From positions 2,296,501-2,360,500 of the forward strand of contig NZ_JADBEG010000001.1 in the NCBI RefSeq assembly GCF_014873755.1: a stretch of DNA of 64,000 nucleotides, read 5' to 3'. Below the pieces are notes generated by a model that was not told where the DNA came from, did no database searches, and saw only the letters and a program-made list of their open reading frames with translations. A program made the translations under genes and the position numbers. Source of the DNA: Amycolatopsis lexingtonensis (GTDB lineage: Bacteria > Actinomycetota > Actinomycetes > Mycobacteriales > Pseudonocardiaceae). Below are positions 41,001 through 48,273 of the stretch, piece after piece. The stretch's first letter is position 1. Each line of letters opens with the position of its first letter.

Positions 41001-42099
41001 CCCCGGCGATGCCGATCTCCCCGAGTTCCCCGGCGGGCAGTGCCCGCGGCTCCGCCGGGTCGAGGATGACCACGGAGTACGTCGGCAGCGGCACGCCGAT
41101 GGTGACCGGCCGGTCCGGGTGCAGCACCGACCAGGTCGCGGTGACCGTCGTTTCGGTCGGGCCGTAGACGTTGAGGAAGCGGCGGCCGGGCCGGGACCAG
41201 CGCGCGACCAGGTCCTCCGGGCAGGCTTCCCCGGACACCAGCAGAAACCGCAGGTCCGGCAGGTCGTCCTCGAGGGTGGCCAGCAGCGTCGGCACGCAGC
41301 ACAACGCCGTGATCCCGGTGGCGCGCAGGAAGTCCTGGAGCTCGGCCCCGGCCGGTGCGCCGCCCGCGGGCCGGGGCACCAGTGTCGCGCCGGACAGCAG
41401 CGGCACCCAGATCTCCTCCACGGAGAAGTCGAAGGCGATCGTCATGCCCTGGTAGACGCGGTCCCCCGGCCCCAGGCCGTACGCCTCGGCGGCGACGCCG
41501 ACGAAGTTGCCGATGGCGGCGTGGTGGATCGGCACGCCCTTCGGCCGTCCGGTGGAGCCGGAGGTGTAGACGACGTAGCAGAGGTCCCCGGCCGGGACGT
41601 GCGCCGGCCGGGTGCCCGGACGGGCGGTGATCCGGGCGGCCTCCTCGTCGACGCAGAGCAGGTCCTTGCCCTCGCCGAACCGGTCGCGCAGCGGGGACGC
41701 GGTCAGCACCAGCCGGACCCCGGCGTCCCGCAGGATGAAGGCCAGCCGGTCGTCGGGGAAGGCCGCGTCGAGGGGCACGTATGCCGCGCCGGCCTTGAGG
41801 ACGGCGAGCATCGCGACGTAGCTGTCGACCGGTTCGGTCAGGAGCAGGCCGATCCGGTCGCCGGGCCGCACGCCGCGGGCGAGCAGGTGGCGGGCCAGGC
41901 GGTTGGCGCGGGCGTCCAGGTCGCCGAAGGTCAGCCGGACGGCGCCCGCGTCGACGGCGAGCCGATCGGCTTCGCGGTCGCAGAGCCGCTCGAAGAGGTG
42001 GTCGAGCCGGGTGGCTTCGCCCGGGCGGGGGCCGCCGGCGCCGGTGAGGACGCGACCGTCGGCCGTCGACACGGCCGAGGGCGTTTCGCGCGGGGTCAC
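38089..42099 (-). CDS. pls: Pls-like membrane NRPS, predicted poly(2,4-diaminobutyrate) synthetase
   Basis: A 1336-residue single-module synthetase with the architecture of epsilon-poly-L-lysine synthetase (about 1300 residues). Adenylation domain (about 25-515): YVVYTSGSTGRPKG, NVYGPTETT, YRTGDL, and K511 in SHKADR. Carrier domain: FFADLAADSLLLAKF with phosphopantetheine Ser570. From about 625 on come membrane helices (ending near 690, and about 860-930 and later) alternating with three related soluble C-terminal domains that show hexapeptide-like repeats (KIGAGAVILVRR, VTIGNRAFVGE). No standard condensation HHxxxDG or thioesterase is seen, as in Pls. Such enzymes activate one diamino acid and polymerise it through the side-chain amine at the membrane. 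The GTG start overlaps the aspartokinase stop and the stop overlaps the aminotransferase start; these partners argue for diaminobutyrate, not lysine, as the monomer. Confidence 0.85.
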   Translation of the reverse strand: MTPRETPSAVSTADGRVLTGAGGPRPGEATRLDHLFERLCDREADRLAVDAGAVRLTFGDLDARANRLARHLLARGVRPGDRIGLLLTEPVDSYVAMLAVLKAGAAYVPLDAAFPDDRLAFILRDAGVRLVLTASPLRDRFGEGKDLLCVDEEAARITARPGTRPAHVPAGDLCYVVYTSGSTGRPKGVPIHHAAIGNFVGVAAEAYGLGPGDRVYQGMTIAFDFSVEEIWVPLLSGATLVPRPAGGAPAGAELQDFLRATGITALCCVPTLLATLEDDLPDLRFLLVSGEACPEDLVARWSRPGRRFLNVYGPTETTVTATWSVLHPDRPVTIGVPLPTYSVVILDPAEPRALPAGELGEIGIAGAGLAEGYLNRPDLTERAFIPDFLGIDGNPSGRIYRTGDLGRITADGEIEYHGRTDTQVKVRGYRIELTEIESILLRAPGVAQAVVGTHEPEPGTTELVAYYSLRRDAPGADPGELRRLLRERLPAYMVPAYFERLDRIPMTPSHKADRAHLPAPAGPRALAAETAYTPPETNTERLLAGALAEVCRLDRVSVTAHFFADLAADSLLLAKFCSRVRESGELTLPVKQLYLHPTVRELARSVPAARPRPVRTGTPHRASTPAHVLCGAYQLLVFLAYIAGSAVLADTAYDWVSAAGGLLDGYLRAVAAAGTGFAALCVVPVVVKWLLVGRWQPGEIPLWSPAYLRFWTVKTVTRFCPLALFAGSPLYSLYLRLLGAKIGAGAVILVRRPPVCTDLLTVGAGAVIRKDASIACYRAEAGRIRTGRVTIGNRAFVGETAVLDIGTALGDDAQLGHSSSLAAGQAVPAGEHWHGSPGRPSTVDYQALPAGLAGRARRTAFAVAQLASFLLVTTPLTLALGTVVAHFVQPAQADLTGWAFYRDQLASSTLLYAGALAGGLTLVLTLPRLLAPFLVPDRVYPLYGFHHAVQRAIARLTNLRTFTYLFGDSSYIVHYLRALGYDLSQVRQTGSNFGVEVKHETPFLCTVGTGTMVSDGLSLLNADYSGSSFRLRRTAVAPETFLGNDIAYPPGARVGRNCLLATKVLVPLDGPVREDVGLLGSPAFEIPRSVRRDRGFDHLWTGAARRRGLAAKLRHNTATMGWYLVVQWLNLTGVLGIGVVAGGLHPRFGAFATAGGIAGALLFSVLFLVLAERAAQGFRRLRPRFCSIYDPVFWRHERFWKLSPGRHLALFDGTPFKGVLWRLLGVRIGRRVYDDGCGIPEKSLVTIGDDVVLNAGSVLQCHSLEDGTFKSDHTTVGAGSTIGVGAFVHYGVTVGEGTVVEADAFLMKGSVTPPRSRWRGNPATEGAGELVQGRVS

Positions 42100-43364
42100 G
42101 GCCTCGCCTCCGCCGGCCGGTCGAGGTGGAACGCCCGGTGCAGCGCGCGGACCGCGTGGTCGAGCCGGTCGAGCGGCAGCACCGCGGTGAGCCGGCCGGC
42201 GGAGATCGCCATCGCGGGCATCGTGGCGCCGAGCTCGCCGGCGGTGCGCAGGACTTCGGCGGGCATGTCCGGCCGGTCGAGCAGGCCGGTGCCGACCACC
42301 GACACCGCACCCAGGTCGTCGTCGAGGGTCCAGCGCGCGCCGAGGTCTTCGACGAGCTGCCGGGCCGGGCCGGCGAAGGGCGCGGTCCCGCGCAGCGTGA
42401 ACCGCAGCTCGCCGGCCCCCGGCCAGCTCAGCGTGTCCGGGTGCAGCCCGTGCCGGGCCAGGTCGGCCAGCAGCCGCGCCCCGCGGTCCGGGGACAGCCC
42501 CGGTGCTTCGATCCGCAACAGCCGCACGTCGCGGTCGTGCGCGATGCCGACCACCTCCCCGCCGCGCTCGAGCGCCGGTTCCACGGCCCGCACGCGGGTG
42601 CTCGCGCCCGTGCGCGAAGAGTGCCGCACGTGCACCGTCACCCCGTGCTGCCCGGCCAGCTCGACCGATCTCGGGTGCAGGACCCGCGCGCCGCCCCTGG
42701 CGAGCTCGGACATGGCTTCGTAGGAGATCGACGGCACCTGCCGGGTGTCCGGCACGATCCGCGGGTCCGCGGTCCGCACGCCCTCGACGTCGGTGCAGAT
42801 CTCGCACTCGGCCGCGCCGAGCACGGCCGCGAGGGCGACGGCGGTGGTGTCGGAGCCGCCTCGCCCCAGCGTGCGGAGTTCGCCGTCGTGGTCGCGGCCC
42901 TGGAACCCGGCGACCACGACGACCCGGCCGTCGCGCAGCCCGTCGAGGATCCGGTCCGGGTCGATGTGCGCGATCGTGCCCGCCCCGGGCCCGCCGGTCA
43001 CCTCGATGCCCGCCTGGTCGCCCGTGAGCGAGACGGCGTCCACTCCGCGGCGGGTCAGCGCCAGGGTCAGCACGGCGGCCGAGACCTGTTCCCCGGTCGC
43101 CAGCAGCTGGTCCAGCTCACGGGGATCCGGCCGGTCGGTGAACTGCCCGGCCAGCGCGACCAGCCGGTCGGTCGCGTCGCCCATCGCCGAGACGACCACG
43201 ACGATCCGCCGTCCGGCCGCGGCCAGGTCCGCGACCCGCGCGGCCACCCCGCGCACCAGCTCCGGCGTCGCCAGCGACGAACCACCGTATTTCCGCACCA
43301 CGATCCCGGCCACGCGTGCGTCGCCCGATATGCCGGATTCCGCCATCGCCCATGAATTATTCAC
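42096..43364 (-). CDS. lysC: Aspartokinase dedicated to the polymer operon
   Basis: A 422-residue aspartate kinase, first enzyme toward aspartate semialdehyde. Seen: the kinase motif KYGGSS (K25), VSAMGDATD, LLATGEQVSAAVL, LGRGGSDTTAVALAA, and two C-terminal ACT regions (VGIAHDRDVRLLRIEA and GAVSVVGTGLL). The GTG at 43364 is chosen because GGAGG stands 8 nt upstream; an ATG 18 bp later is possible. Its stop overlaps the synthetase start (GTGA), coupling precursor supply to polymer synthesis. ACT effector residues that would show feedback insensitivity cannot be judged by eye. Aspartate-semialdehyde dehydrogenase is missing here and must come from elsewhere. Confidence 0.9.
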   Translation of the reverse strand: MNNSWAMAESGISGDARVAGIVVRKYGGSSLATPELVRGVAARVADLAAAGRRIVVVVSAMGDATDRLVALAGQFTDRPDPRELDQLLATGEQVSAAVLTLALTRRGVDAVSLTGDQAGIEVTGGPGAGTIAHIDPDRILDGLRDGRVVVVAGFQGRDHDGELRTLGRGGSDTTAVALAAVLGAAECEICTDVEGVRTADPRIVPDTRQVPSISYEAMSELARGGARVLHPRSVELAGQHGVTVHVRHSSRTGASTRVRAVEPALERGGEVVGIAHDRDVRLLRIEAPGLSPDRGARLLADLARHGLHPDTLSWPGAGELRFTLRGTAPFAGPARQLVEDLGARWTLDDDLGAVSVVGTGLLDRPDMPAEVLRTAGELGATMPAMAISAGRLTAVLPLDRLDHAVRALHRAFHLDRPAEARP

Positions 43365-43391
43365 CTGTCGCCCCTCCACTTTCGGCAAACC

Positions 43392-43409
43392 GCCCACGAC
43401 GTCGTGGGC
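43392..43409. promoter_or_regulatory. Palindromic operator candidate of the polymer operon
   Basis: GCCCACGAC and GTCGTGGGC form a perfect 18-bp palindrome 28 bp upstream of the aspartokinase GTG, just before its GGAGG. The place suits a repressor operator or a leader hairpin. Confidence 0.5.
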
Positions 43410-43712
43410 AGAACTTCCGGACGCCCATTCCCGTGCCACCGATAGCGGGCTCGACGCGCGGATTTCCCTTGCCCGACCGCGAGAACCGGTCGTACACAGT
43501 GAACCTAGTTCGCCATTTCCGGGCCCGGTACCTCCGTAAGCGGTAACCAAAACTGCCGCCATTACCGGCATCGATCTTCCGTTCATACGATCGACCGAGC
43601 CAAAAAGACGACGCATTCCATCGACACGCCGGTAAAACGTCGAGACAACCGACGGACAACGACCGGCAACCGATTGCGCACCGCCGTTCACCGCGAATTC
43701 CGCGGGCCCCCA

Positions 43713-43728
43713 CCCTCAGCCGGGGGTA
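43713..43728. promoter_or_regulatory. 16-bp motif shared with the LuxR gene upstream region
   Basis: CCCTCAGCCGGGGGTA is the exact reverse complement of 48219-48234. It is a quasi-palindrome (CCCTC...GGGGG). Two exact copies in regulatory gaps 4.5 kb apart suggest one shared regulator. Confidence 0.45.
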
Positions 43729-43922
43729 ATGACGTAACGCCCGGACCACCAGTGCACGCAAATGGCGGAAAGATCGCCTGCGAATGCCGTCGTACTTCGT
43801 GATGAATCGTCGACGATGCCCCGGCGAACCCCGCGTTTTCCGGTATCGTCGCCCCCGGCCGGGCCGCCCGCCCGGCCGGTCCCCAGTGCCCGGCTCCGGC
43901 CGTGAAACCCCCGGGAGAACGC

Positions 43923-44342
43923 GTGAACTCCGCTGCGCAGACCCGCTGCCGCCGTCCGGACCCGGCCGCCATCGTGCTCGCGCAGCAGGCGCTCCTGCGG
44001 TTCGGCGCCGGCGACTTCGCCGGGGTCGCGCAATTGCTCGCCCCGCGCGTCGAATGGCACGGGCCCACTCCGGCGAAGCCGGGCGGCACCTCCGAAACCT
44101 GCACCCGGCGGCAGGTGGAATCGTTCCTTTCCGCCTTCGATTCCGCGCTGACCGTCGCCGGGCTCAGCGTGGGCCGCTGGGTCTGCGAGGAGGACACCGT
44201 CGTGGTGCTGGGCCGCATCCGCTGCCAGGCCAGGGCCGACGGCGCCGAGAAGTCGTTCGAGTTCGCCGTGTCCCTGACGGCCGGGGCGGACCTCGTCGAC
44301 TCGTGCTGGCTGCTCGCGCACCCGGCGGGTCCCGCGACGTGA
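43923..44342 (+). CDS. NTF2/SnoaL-like protein
   Basis: A 139-residue protein with the cone-shaped alpha+beta fold of the NTF2/SnoaL group: IVLAQQALLRFGAGDFAGVAQLLAPRVEWHGPTP, then VESFLSAFDSALTV and strands CEEDTVVVLGRIRC and EKSFEFAVSLTA. Members include isomerases and cyclases but many have no known activity, and no catalytic pair is clear. The GTG start has GGGAG 6 nt upstream; it overlaps the next TetR gene (GTGA). Confidence 0.7.
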   Translation: MNSAAQTRCRRPDPAAIVLAQQALLRFGAGDFAGVAQLLAPRVEWHGPTPAKPGGTSETCTRRQVESFLSAFDSALTVAGLSVGRWVCEEDTVVVLGRIRCQARADGAEKSFEFAVSLTAGADLVDSCWLLAHPAGPAT

Positions 44343-44968
44343 CCGGCACCGCCCGGGGCCGCCGGACGCGCGAGGAACTGGTCGACGCGGCCGCCGCGAT
44401 CTTCGACCGGGTCGGGTTCGCGGGCAGCACGCTGGAAACCGTCTGCGCGGAGGCCGAAGTGACGAAAGGGGCGCTGTACTGCCACTTCCCGTCCAAGGCC
44501 GCGCTGGCCGCGGCCGTCGTCGAGCGGTACTGCCCGCTGTGGTGGGAACTGGCGGCGCGGCTGTCCGCGCGGCACCCCAGCCCGGTCCAGGTCCTCGTCG
44601 GGCTCACTTTCGAGGTCGCCCGGCGGCTGCAGCACGACCCGGCGTACCGGGCGAGCGTCCGGCTGCCCCTGCACGCCGAACTGGCGGACGTGCTCGCGCC
44701 CGCGCACTTCCTCGGCTGGCTCGCGGTGGTGCGCGACCTCCTGCGCCGGGCCCGGCGCGCGGGCGAACTCCGCGGAGATGTGGACGTGCGCGCGGCCACC
44801 GAAAGCACGGTCGCGGAGTTCGCGGGTACCCACCTGCTCGCCCGCGCGACGGCCGGCGAGCACGACCTGGTCGGGCGGGTGCGTGCGATGTGGCGGCAGC
44901 GGCTGCCCGGGTTGGTCGAGCCCGGCACGTCCGCGCGGCTGCGGCTCGAACCGCCGGAGCCGGAATGA
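44339..44968 (+). CDS. TetR-family regulator
   Basis: A 209-residue repressor. The N-terminal helix-turn-helix (RTREELVDAAAAIFDRVGFAGSTLETVCAEAEVTKGALYCHFPSKAALAAAVVERY) resembles that of gamma-butyrolactone receptors (TKGALY-x-HF-x-SK), but the ligand domain is too diverse to assign. Translationally coupled to the NTF2-like gene and divergent from the polymer operon, so it may act on the 558-bp gap between them. Confidence 0.82.
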   Translation: MTGTARGRRTREELVDAAAAIFDRVGFAGSTLETVCAEAEVTKGALYCHFPSKAALAAAVVERYCPLWWELAARLSARHPSPVQVLVGLTFEVARRLQHDPAYRASVRLPLHAELADVLAPAHFLGWLAVVRDLLRRARRAGELRGDVDVRAATESTVAEFAGTHLLARATAGEHDLVGRVRAMWRQRLPGLVEPGTSARLRLEPPEPE

Positions 44969-45014
44969 CCGCCGCAATCCCGCCTGTTGTCACGCACCGA
45001 AAGTCGGTCGACGA

Positions 45015-45099
45015 GCGCCCCAATGTGGCGTTCGGTGCGTCCAGCGCACCCAATGTGGCGTTCGGTGCGTTGGACGCAACCAACGCCACATTGGGGCGC
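45015..45099. repeat. 85-bp palindromic intergenic repeat, copy 2
   Basis: Termini GCGCCCCAA and TTGGGGCGC; inside, CAATGTGGCGTTCGGTGCGT occurs twice 30 bp apart, then CCAACGCCACATTGG in inverse orientation. It lies between a convergent TetR and esterase gene pair. Confidence 0.85.
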
Positions 45100-45228
45100 A
45101 TCGCCGGACCGCTGCCGGCGCCTCTCCCGCTCCGGTGGGGTGAACCCCGCCGCCCGCAAGGGAACGTACGGACGCGGCCGCGCGGGGCCCACCTCCGGGC
45201 GGGTGATACCCGGGGAATCCTCAGCTCG

Positions 45229-46275
45229 TCAGCCGCCGAGGCGCAGGGGCTGGGTCAGCATCGGGAACGACTGGTGCAGGGAACGCTGCCACCACGGCCA
45301 GTTGTGCGTGCCCGGCCCGTAGAAGTCCGTCGTCACCTGCGCCCCGACCTCGCGCAGCCGCCGGGCGAGCGCGGTGTTCATCTCCGCGCACAGCGGCTCG
45401 ATGAACAGGTCCGGTGGCGTGCCCGGCGGGTCGAGCACGCCCGGGGTTCCGTTGCCGCACGCCAGGTACAGCGGGATGCCGGCCAGGTTGCGGGCCAGGT
45501 CGTACGGGTTGTGCGCGGCCCAGACGTTCGCGTTCAGGTTCGGATCTCCCCACAGCGCCGTGGGGTCGTAGCCGTCCTTCACCAGAACACCCTGGATCAG
45601 GCTCGGCCCGCGGGCTCCCTCGTACGTCGTGTGCACGACGCCGCTGTAGGACGCCGCCGCCACGAACATCCCCGGGTGCCGTCCCGCGTAGGCCAGTGCG
45701 CCCAGCCCGCCCATCGACAGGCCTGCGATCGACCGGACCGTCCCGGCGCCGTAGCCCCGCTCGAGGATCTGGCGCAGTTCGGTCAGGTGGAAGGTCTCCC
45801 AGCCCGGCGCGCCGCCCGCGCCCCGGTTGTACCAGTCCGAATAGAACCCGTCCCGCCCGCCGGACGGCATCACCACCAGCATCTCGGCGCCGCGGGTGAA
45901 GGTGGCGACGTCGGTCGAGCGCGTCCACGACGTGTAGTCGTCGCCCGCGCCGTGCAGCAGGTACAGGACCGGCCAGGTGCGCGTGGAGCCGGGTGTCCAG
46001 TCCGCCGGGTGCAGCAGCCGCACCATCGCCGTGGCCGCGAGGGCCGGGGATTCGACGGTCAGGTCGAGCATGGTGGGGCTCAGCCGGTGTTCGGCGACCA
46101 CCCGTGCCCCGCCGTCGGCCACCGCGGCGGCGTTCGCGGTACGGGGCAGGGCGGCGACGGCGAGCGCGGACAACCCCGCGGTCGCGCCGAGGACGAACTT
46201 GCGCCGGGATACTTGCGACGGCGGGGGTGCCACCGCGCGGGTCGGGATCTGCCGGTCTTCGACGGGCCTGGGCAT
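45229..46275 (-). CDS. Tat-exported alpha/beta-hydrolase esterase (antigen-85/esterase D-like)
   Basis: A 348-residue exported hydrolase. A twin-arginine signal (SRRKFVLGATAGLSALAVAALPRTANA) is followed by the putative-esterase fold: PVLYLLHGAGDDYTSWT, VVMPSGGRDGFYSDWYN, nucleophile Ser in IAGLSMGGLGA, and the His in YGPGTHNWPWW. This resembles mycolyltransferase and acetyl-xylan/feruloyl esterase relatives; the substrate is unknown. Two hairpins lie between it and the upstream acyl-CoA synthetase gene, so it is a separate unit. Confidence 0.85.
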   Translation of the reverse strand: MPRPVEDRQIPTRAVAPPPSQVSRRKFVLGATAGLSALAVAALPRTANAAAVADGGARVVAEHRLSPTMLDLTVESPALAATAMVRLLHPADWTPGSTRTWPVLYLLHGAGDDYTSWTRSTDVATFTRGAEMLVVMPSGGRDGFYSDWYNRGAGGAPGWETFHLTELRQILERGYGAGTVRSIAGLSMGGLGALAYAGRHPGMFVAAASYSGVVHTTYEGARGPSLIQGVLVKDGYDPTALWGDPNLNANVWAAHNPYDLARNLAGIPLYLACGNGTPGVLDPPGTPPDLFIEPLCAEMNTALARRLREVGAQVTTDFYGPGTHNWPWWQRSLHQSFPMLTQPLRLGG

Positions 46276-46305
46276 CGTTGCCTCCAGGGGTGTGGGACAC
46301 GAGGT

Positions 46306-46362
46306 CCTGGCGTCCCCGGGCGTGCTCGGGCGCGCCGGTGCGACCGGCCCGGGGACGCCAGG
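46306..46362 (-). terminator. Long hairpin downstream of the acyl-CoA synthetase gene
   Basis: Perfect 15-bp arms (CCTGGCGTCCCCGGG and complement) around a 27-nt loop. With the adjoining hairpin it forms a tandem structure between two leftward genes; it could also fold in the 5' leader of the esterase mRNA. Confidence 0.5.
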
Positions 46363-46367
46363 TGTGC

Positions 46368-46392
46368 GCAGGAGAGCCGAACGCTCTCCTGC
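46368..46392 (-). terminator. Compact terminator hairpin of the acyl-CoA synthetase gene
   Basis: GCAGGAGAGC and GCTCTCCTGC form a perfect 10-bp stem with a 5-nt loop, 117 bp beyond the synthetase stop. Confidence 0.6.
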
Positions 46393-46508
46393 CCCCGCGC
46401 GGGGCGTGGACCGGCGCGGGAGACGGGGATCCCGGGCAGCCGGAACCGGGCCGGCGCGCGGGCAGGAGGAGTCACCCGGGGGTCACCCGGGCCGGTGCGG
46501 CGGGACGG

Positions 46509-48140
46509 CTATCGGGAGTGCCGGTGCGCGTAGCGCAGGGCGGAGCGCTGGAGCTTGCCGCTCGGCGTCTTCGGCAGCTCCGGGACGAAGTGGACGATCC
46601 GCGGGTAGGCGTGCGCGGCGAACCGGGTCTTCACCAGTGCCTGCAGCTCGCCCGCCAGTTCCGGGCCGGCGACGCGGCCGGGCCGCACGACGACGTGCGC
46701 GGTGACGACTTCGCCCCGCAGGTCGTCGGGGGCGCCGACCACGGCGGCCTCGGCGACGGCCGGGTGGGACTGCAGCACGGACTCCACTTCGGACGGTCCG
46801 ATCCGGTAGCCCGCCATCAGGATGATGTCGTCGTCACGGGCGGCGAAGTGGAAGCGCCCGCCGGCGTCCCGCGCGGCCGTGTCGCCGGTGAGGTACCAGC
46901 GCCGGTCGGCGGTGAACCGCTCGGCCGTGCGGCCGGACGCGCCGCGGTACCCGGTGAACCACATCAGCGGGCTGGCGGTCAGGTCCACCGCGAGCCGGCC
47001 GCGTTCCCCGTCGGCGGCGGGCTCCGCGGTGTCCGGCCGCAGCACGTCCAGCCGCCAGCCCGGCAGCGCGCGGCCCATCGAGCCGGGCCGCCGTTCGGCG
47101 CGGACGTCCGGGTGCCAGGCGTTCGCGACCGCCATGCCGAGCTCCGTCTGCCCGTAGTGGTCGAGGACCGGCACGCCGAACGTGCGTTCCGCCCAGTCGC
47201 TCACCTCCGGCGGCAGCGGTTCCCCCGCCGACGAACAGGCCCGCAGCGCCAGGTCGGGTGGGGCCAGGTCCTCCGCGGCGCGCAGCGCGCGGTACACCGT
47301 CGGCCCGGCGGTGAAGTTGGTGACCCGGAAGGCGCCCAGCACCGCCCAGGTGAGGTGCGCGGAGAATCCACTGTGGAGCAACAGGGCGCGGCGGCCGAGG
47401 GCGAGCGGGCCGAGGATCGCGTGGTAGAGGCCGTACGCCCAGCCCGGGTCGGCGGCGTTCCAGAAGACGTCGGACGGCTGGTGGTCGAGCCCGAACTCCT
47501 GGTAGGAGCACATCGAAGCGACCGCCCACAGCGGCACGGGCACGCCCTTGGGCGGCCCGGTGGTGCCCGACGTGTAGAGCTCGACGAGCGTGGCGTCCCC
47601 GCCCATTCCCGCCGGGGACACCTGCGGTGGCGCCTCCAGCAGGCGCTCGAAGGGGTGGTCGCCCGGGTGGTGGTTCCCGGCGGCGCCGGTGGTGACCACG
47701 GTCAGCCGCCACGCCGCCGGGATGTCCTCGTTCGGGCCGAGTTTCGCGCGCTGCCCGGGTTCGGTGACCACGATCCGCGCGCCGCTGCCCTGGATCCGGG
47801 TGGCGATCGCGGGCGGGGCCAGCGCGGTGAACAGCGGGACGTGGACGGCGCCGACCCGCCAGATCGCGAGCAGCGTCACGACCAGGTCCGCCGACTTGCC
47901 GAGCAGGGTCGCGACGCGGTCGCCCGGTCCGGCGCCGAGCCCGGCCAGCGCCGTGGCCAGCCGCGCGGACCGGGCGCGCAGCTCGCCGTAGGTCCAGTCG
48001 CGCCAGGAAAGATCCGGCTCGACGACGGTGAACGCCACGGCGTCGGCGGGGTGCCGGTCGCACAGCAGTTCCGCGGCCCGCGCCCGGGGGCGGTCGAACC
48101 GCGAAACCAGATCCTCGACATGGCGGTGGATGCTCGTCAT
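46509..48140 (-). CDS. AMP-binding acyl-CoA synthetase (acetyl-CoA synthetase-like)
   Basis: A 543-residue adenylate-forming enzyme that would activate a short or medium carboxylic acid as acyl-AMP and acyl-CoA. Seen: VELYTSGTTGPPKGVP (P-loop-like A3), HYGQTELGM, WYLTGDTA, FAARDDDIILMAGYRIGPSEVESVL and the catalytic lysine in KTPSGKLQRSALR near the end. Length and spacing are those of stand-alone ligases, with no carrier domain. The substrate cannot be read. It diverges from a LuxR-type regulator that may control it. Confidence 0.87.
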   Translation of the reverse strand: MTSIHRHVEDLVSRFDRPRARAAELLCDRHPADAVAFTVVEPDLSWRDWTYGELRARSARLATALAGLGAGPGDRVATLLGKSADLVVTLLAIWRVGAVHVPLFTALAPPAIATRIQGSGARIVVTEPGQRAKLGPNEDIPAAWRLTVVTTGAAGNHHPGDHPFERLLEAPPQVSPAGMGGDATLVELYTSGTTGPPKGVPVPLWAVASMCSYQEFGLDHQPSDVFWNAADPGWAYGLYHAILGPLALGRRALLLHSGFSAHLTWAVLGAFRVTNFTAGPTVYRALRAAEDLAPPDLALRACSSAGEPLPPEVSDWAERTFGVPVLDHYGQTELGMAVANAWHPDVRAERRPGSMGRALPGWRLDVLRPDTAEPAADGERGRLAVDLTASPLMWFTGYRGASGRTAERFTADRRWYLTGDTAARDAGGRFHFAARDDDIILMAGYRIGPSEVESVLQSHPAVAEAAVVGAPDDLRGEVVTAHVVVRPGRVAGPELAGELQALVKTRFAAHAYPRIVHFVPELPKTPSGKLQRSALRYAHRHSR

Positions 48141-48218
48141 GGGGACCTCCCGGACCTACGCGATACCGCCAAGGTGCCGTACCGTGGCAAAAATGTCCCA
48201 TCGCGCCGAGGTCCCAGC

Positions 48219-48234
48219 TACCCCCGGCTGAGGG
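48219..48234. promoter_or_regulatory. 16-bp motif upstream of the GAF-LuxR gene
   Basis: TACCCCCGGCTGAGGG, reverse complement of 43713-43728, 40 bp before the LuxR start and 79 bp from the divergent synthetase start. It has quasi-palindromic ends (TACCCC...GGGGA). Confidence 0.5.
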
Positions 48235-48273
48235 GAGGGGCCCCCGTTCGCGACGTTTTGCGAGGAGGCAGGC

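Larger units (their letters stand above)
43365..43922. other. Divergent control region of the polymer operon
   Basis: 558 bp without a supportable gene. It holds an 18-bp palindrome close to the aspartokinase start, an AT-richer stretch around 43540-43640 (for example ACGATCGACCGAGCCAAAAA), and at 43713-43728 a 16-bp motif found again at 48219-48234. Promoters for both flanking directions must lie here; no confident -35/-10 pair is seen. Confidence 0.45.

Noticed and set aside
38089..43364. Epsilon-poly-L-lysine synthesis
   Set aside because: Not excluded, but lysine supply would not need a diaminobutyrate aminotransferase in the operon, and no polylysine-degrading peptidase gene is near.
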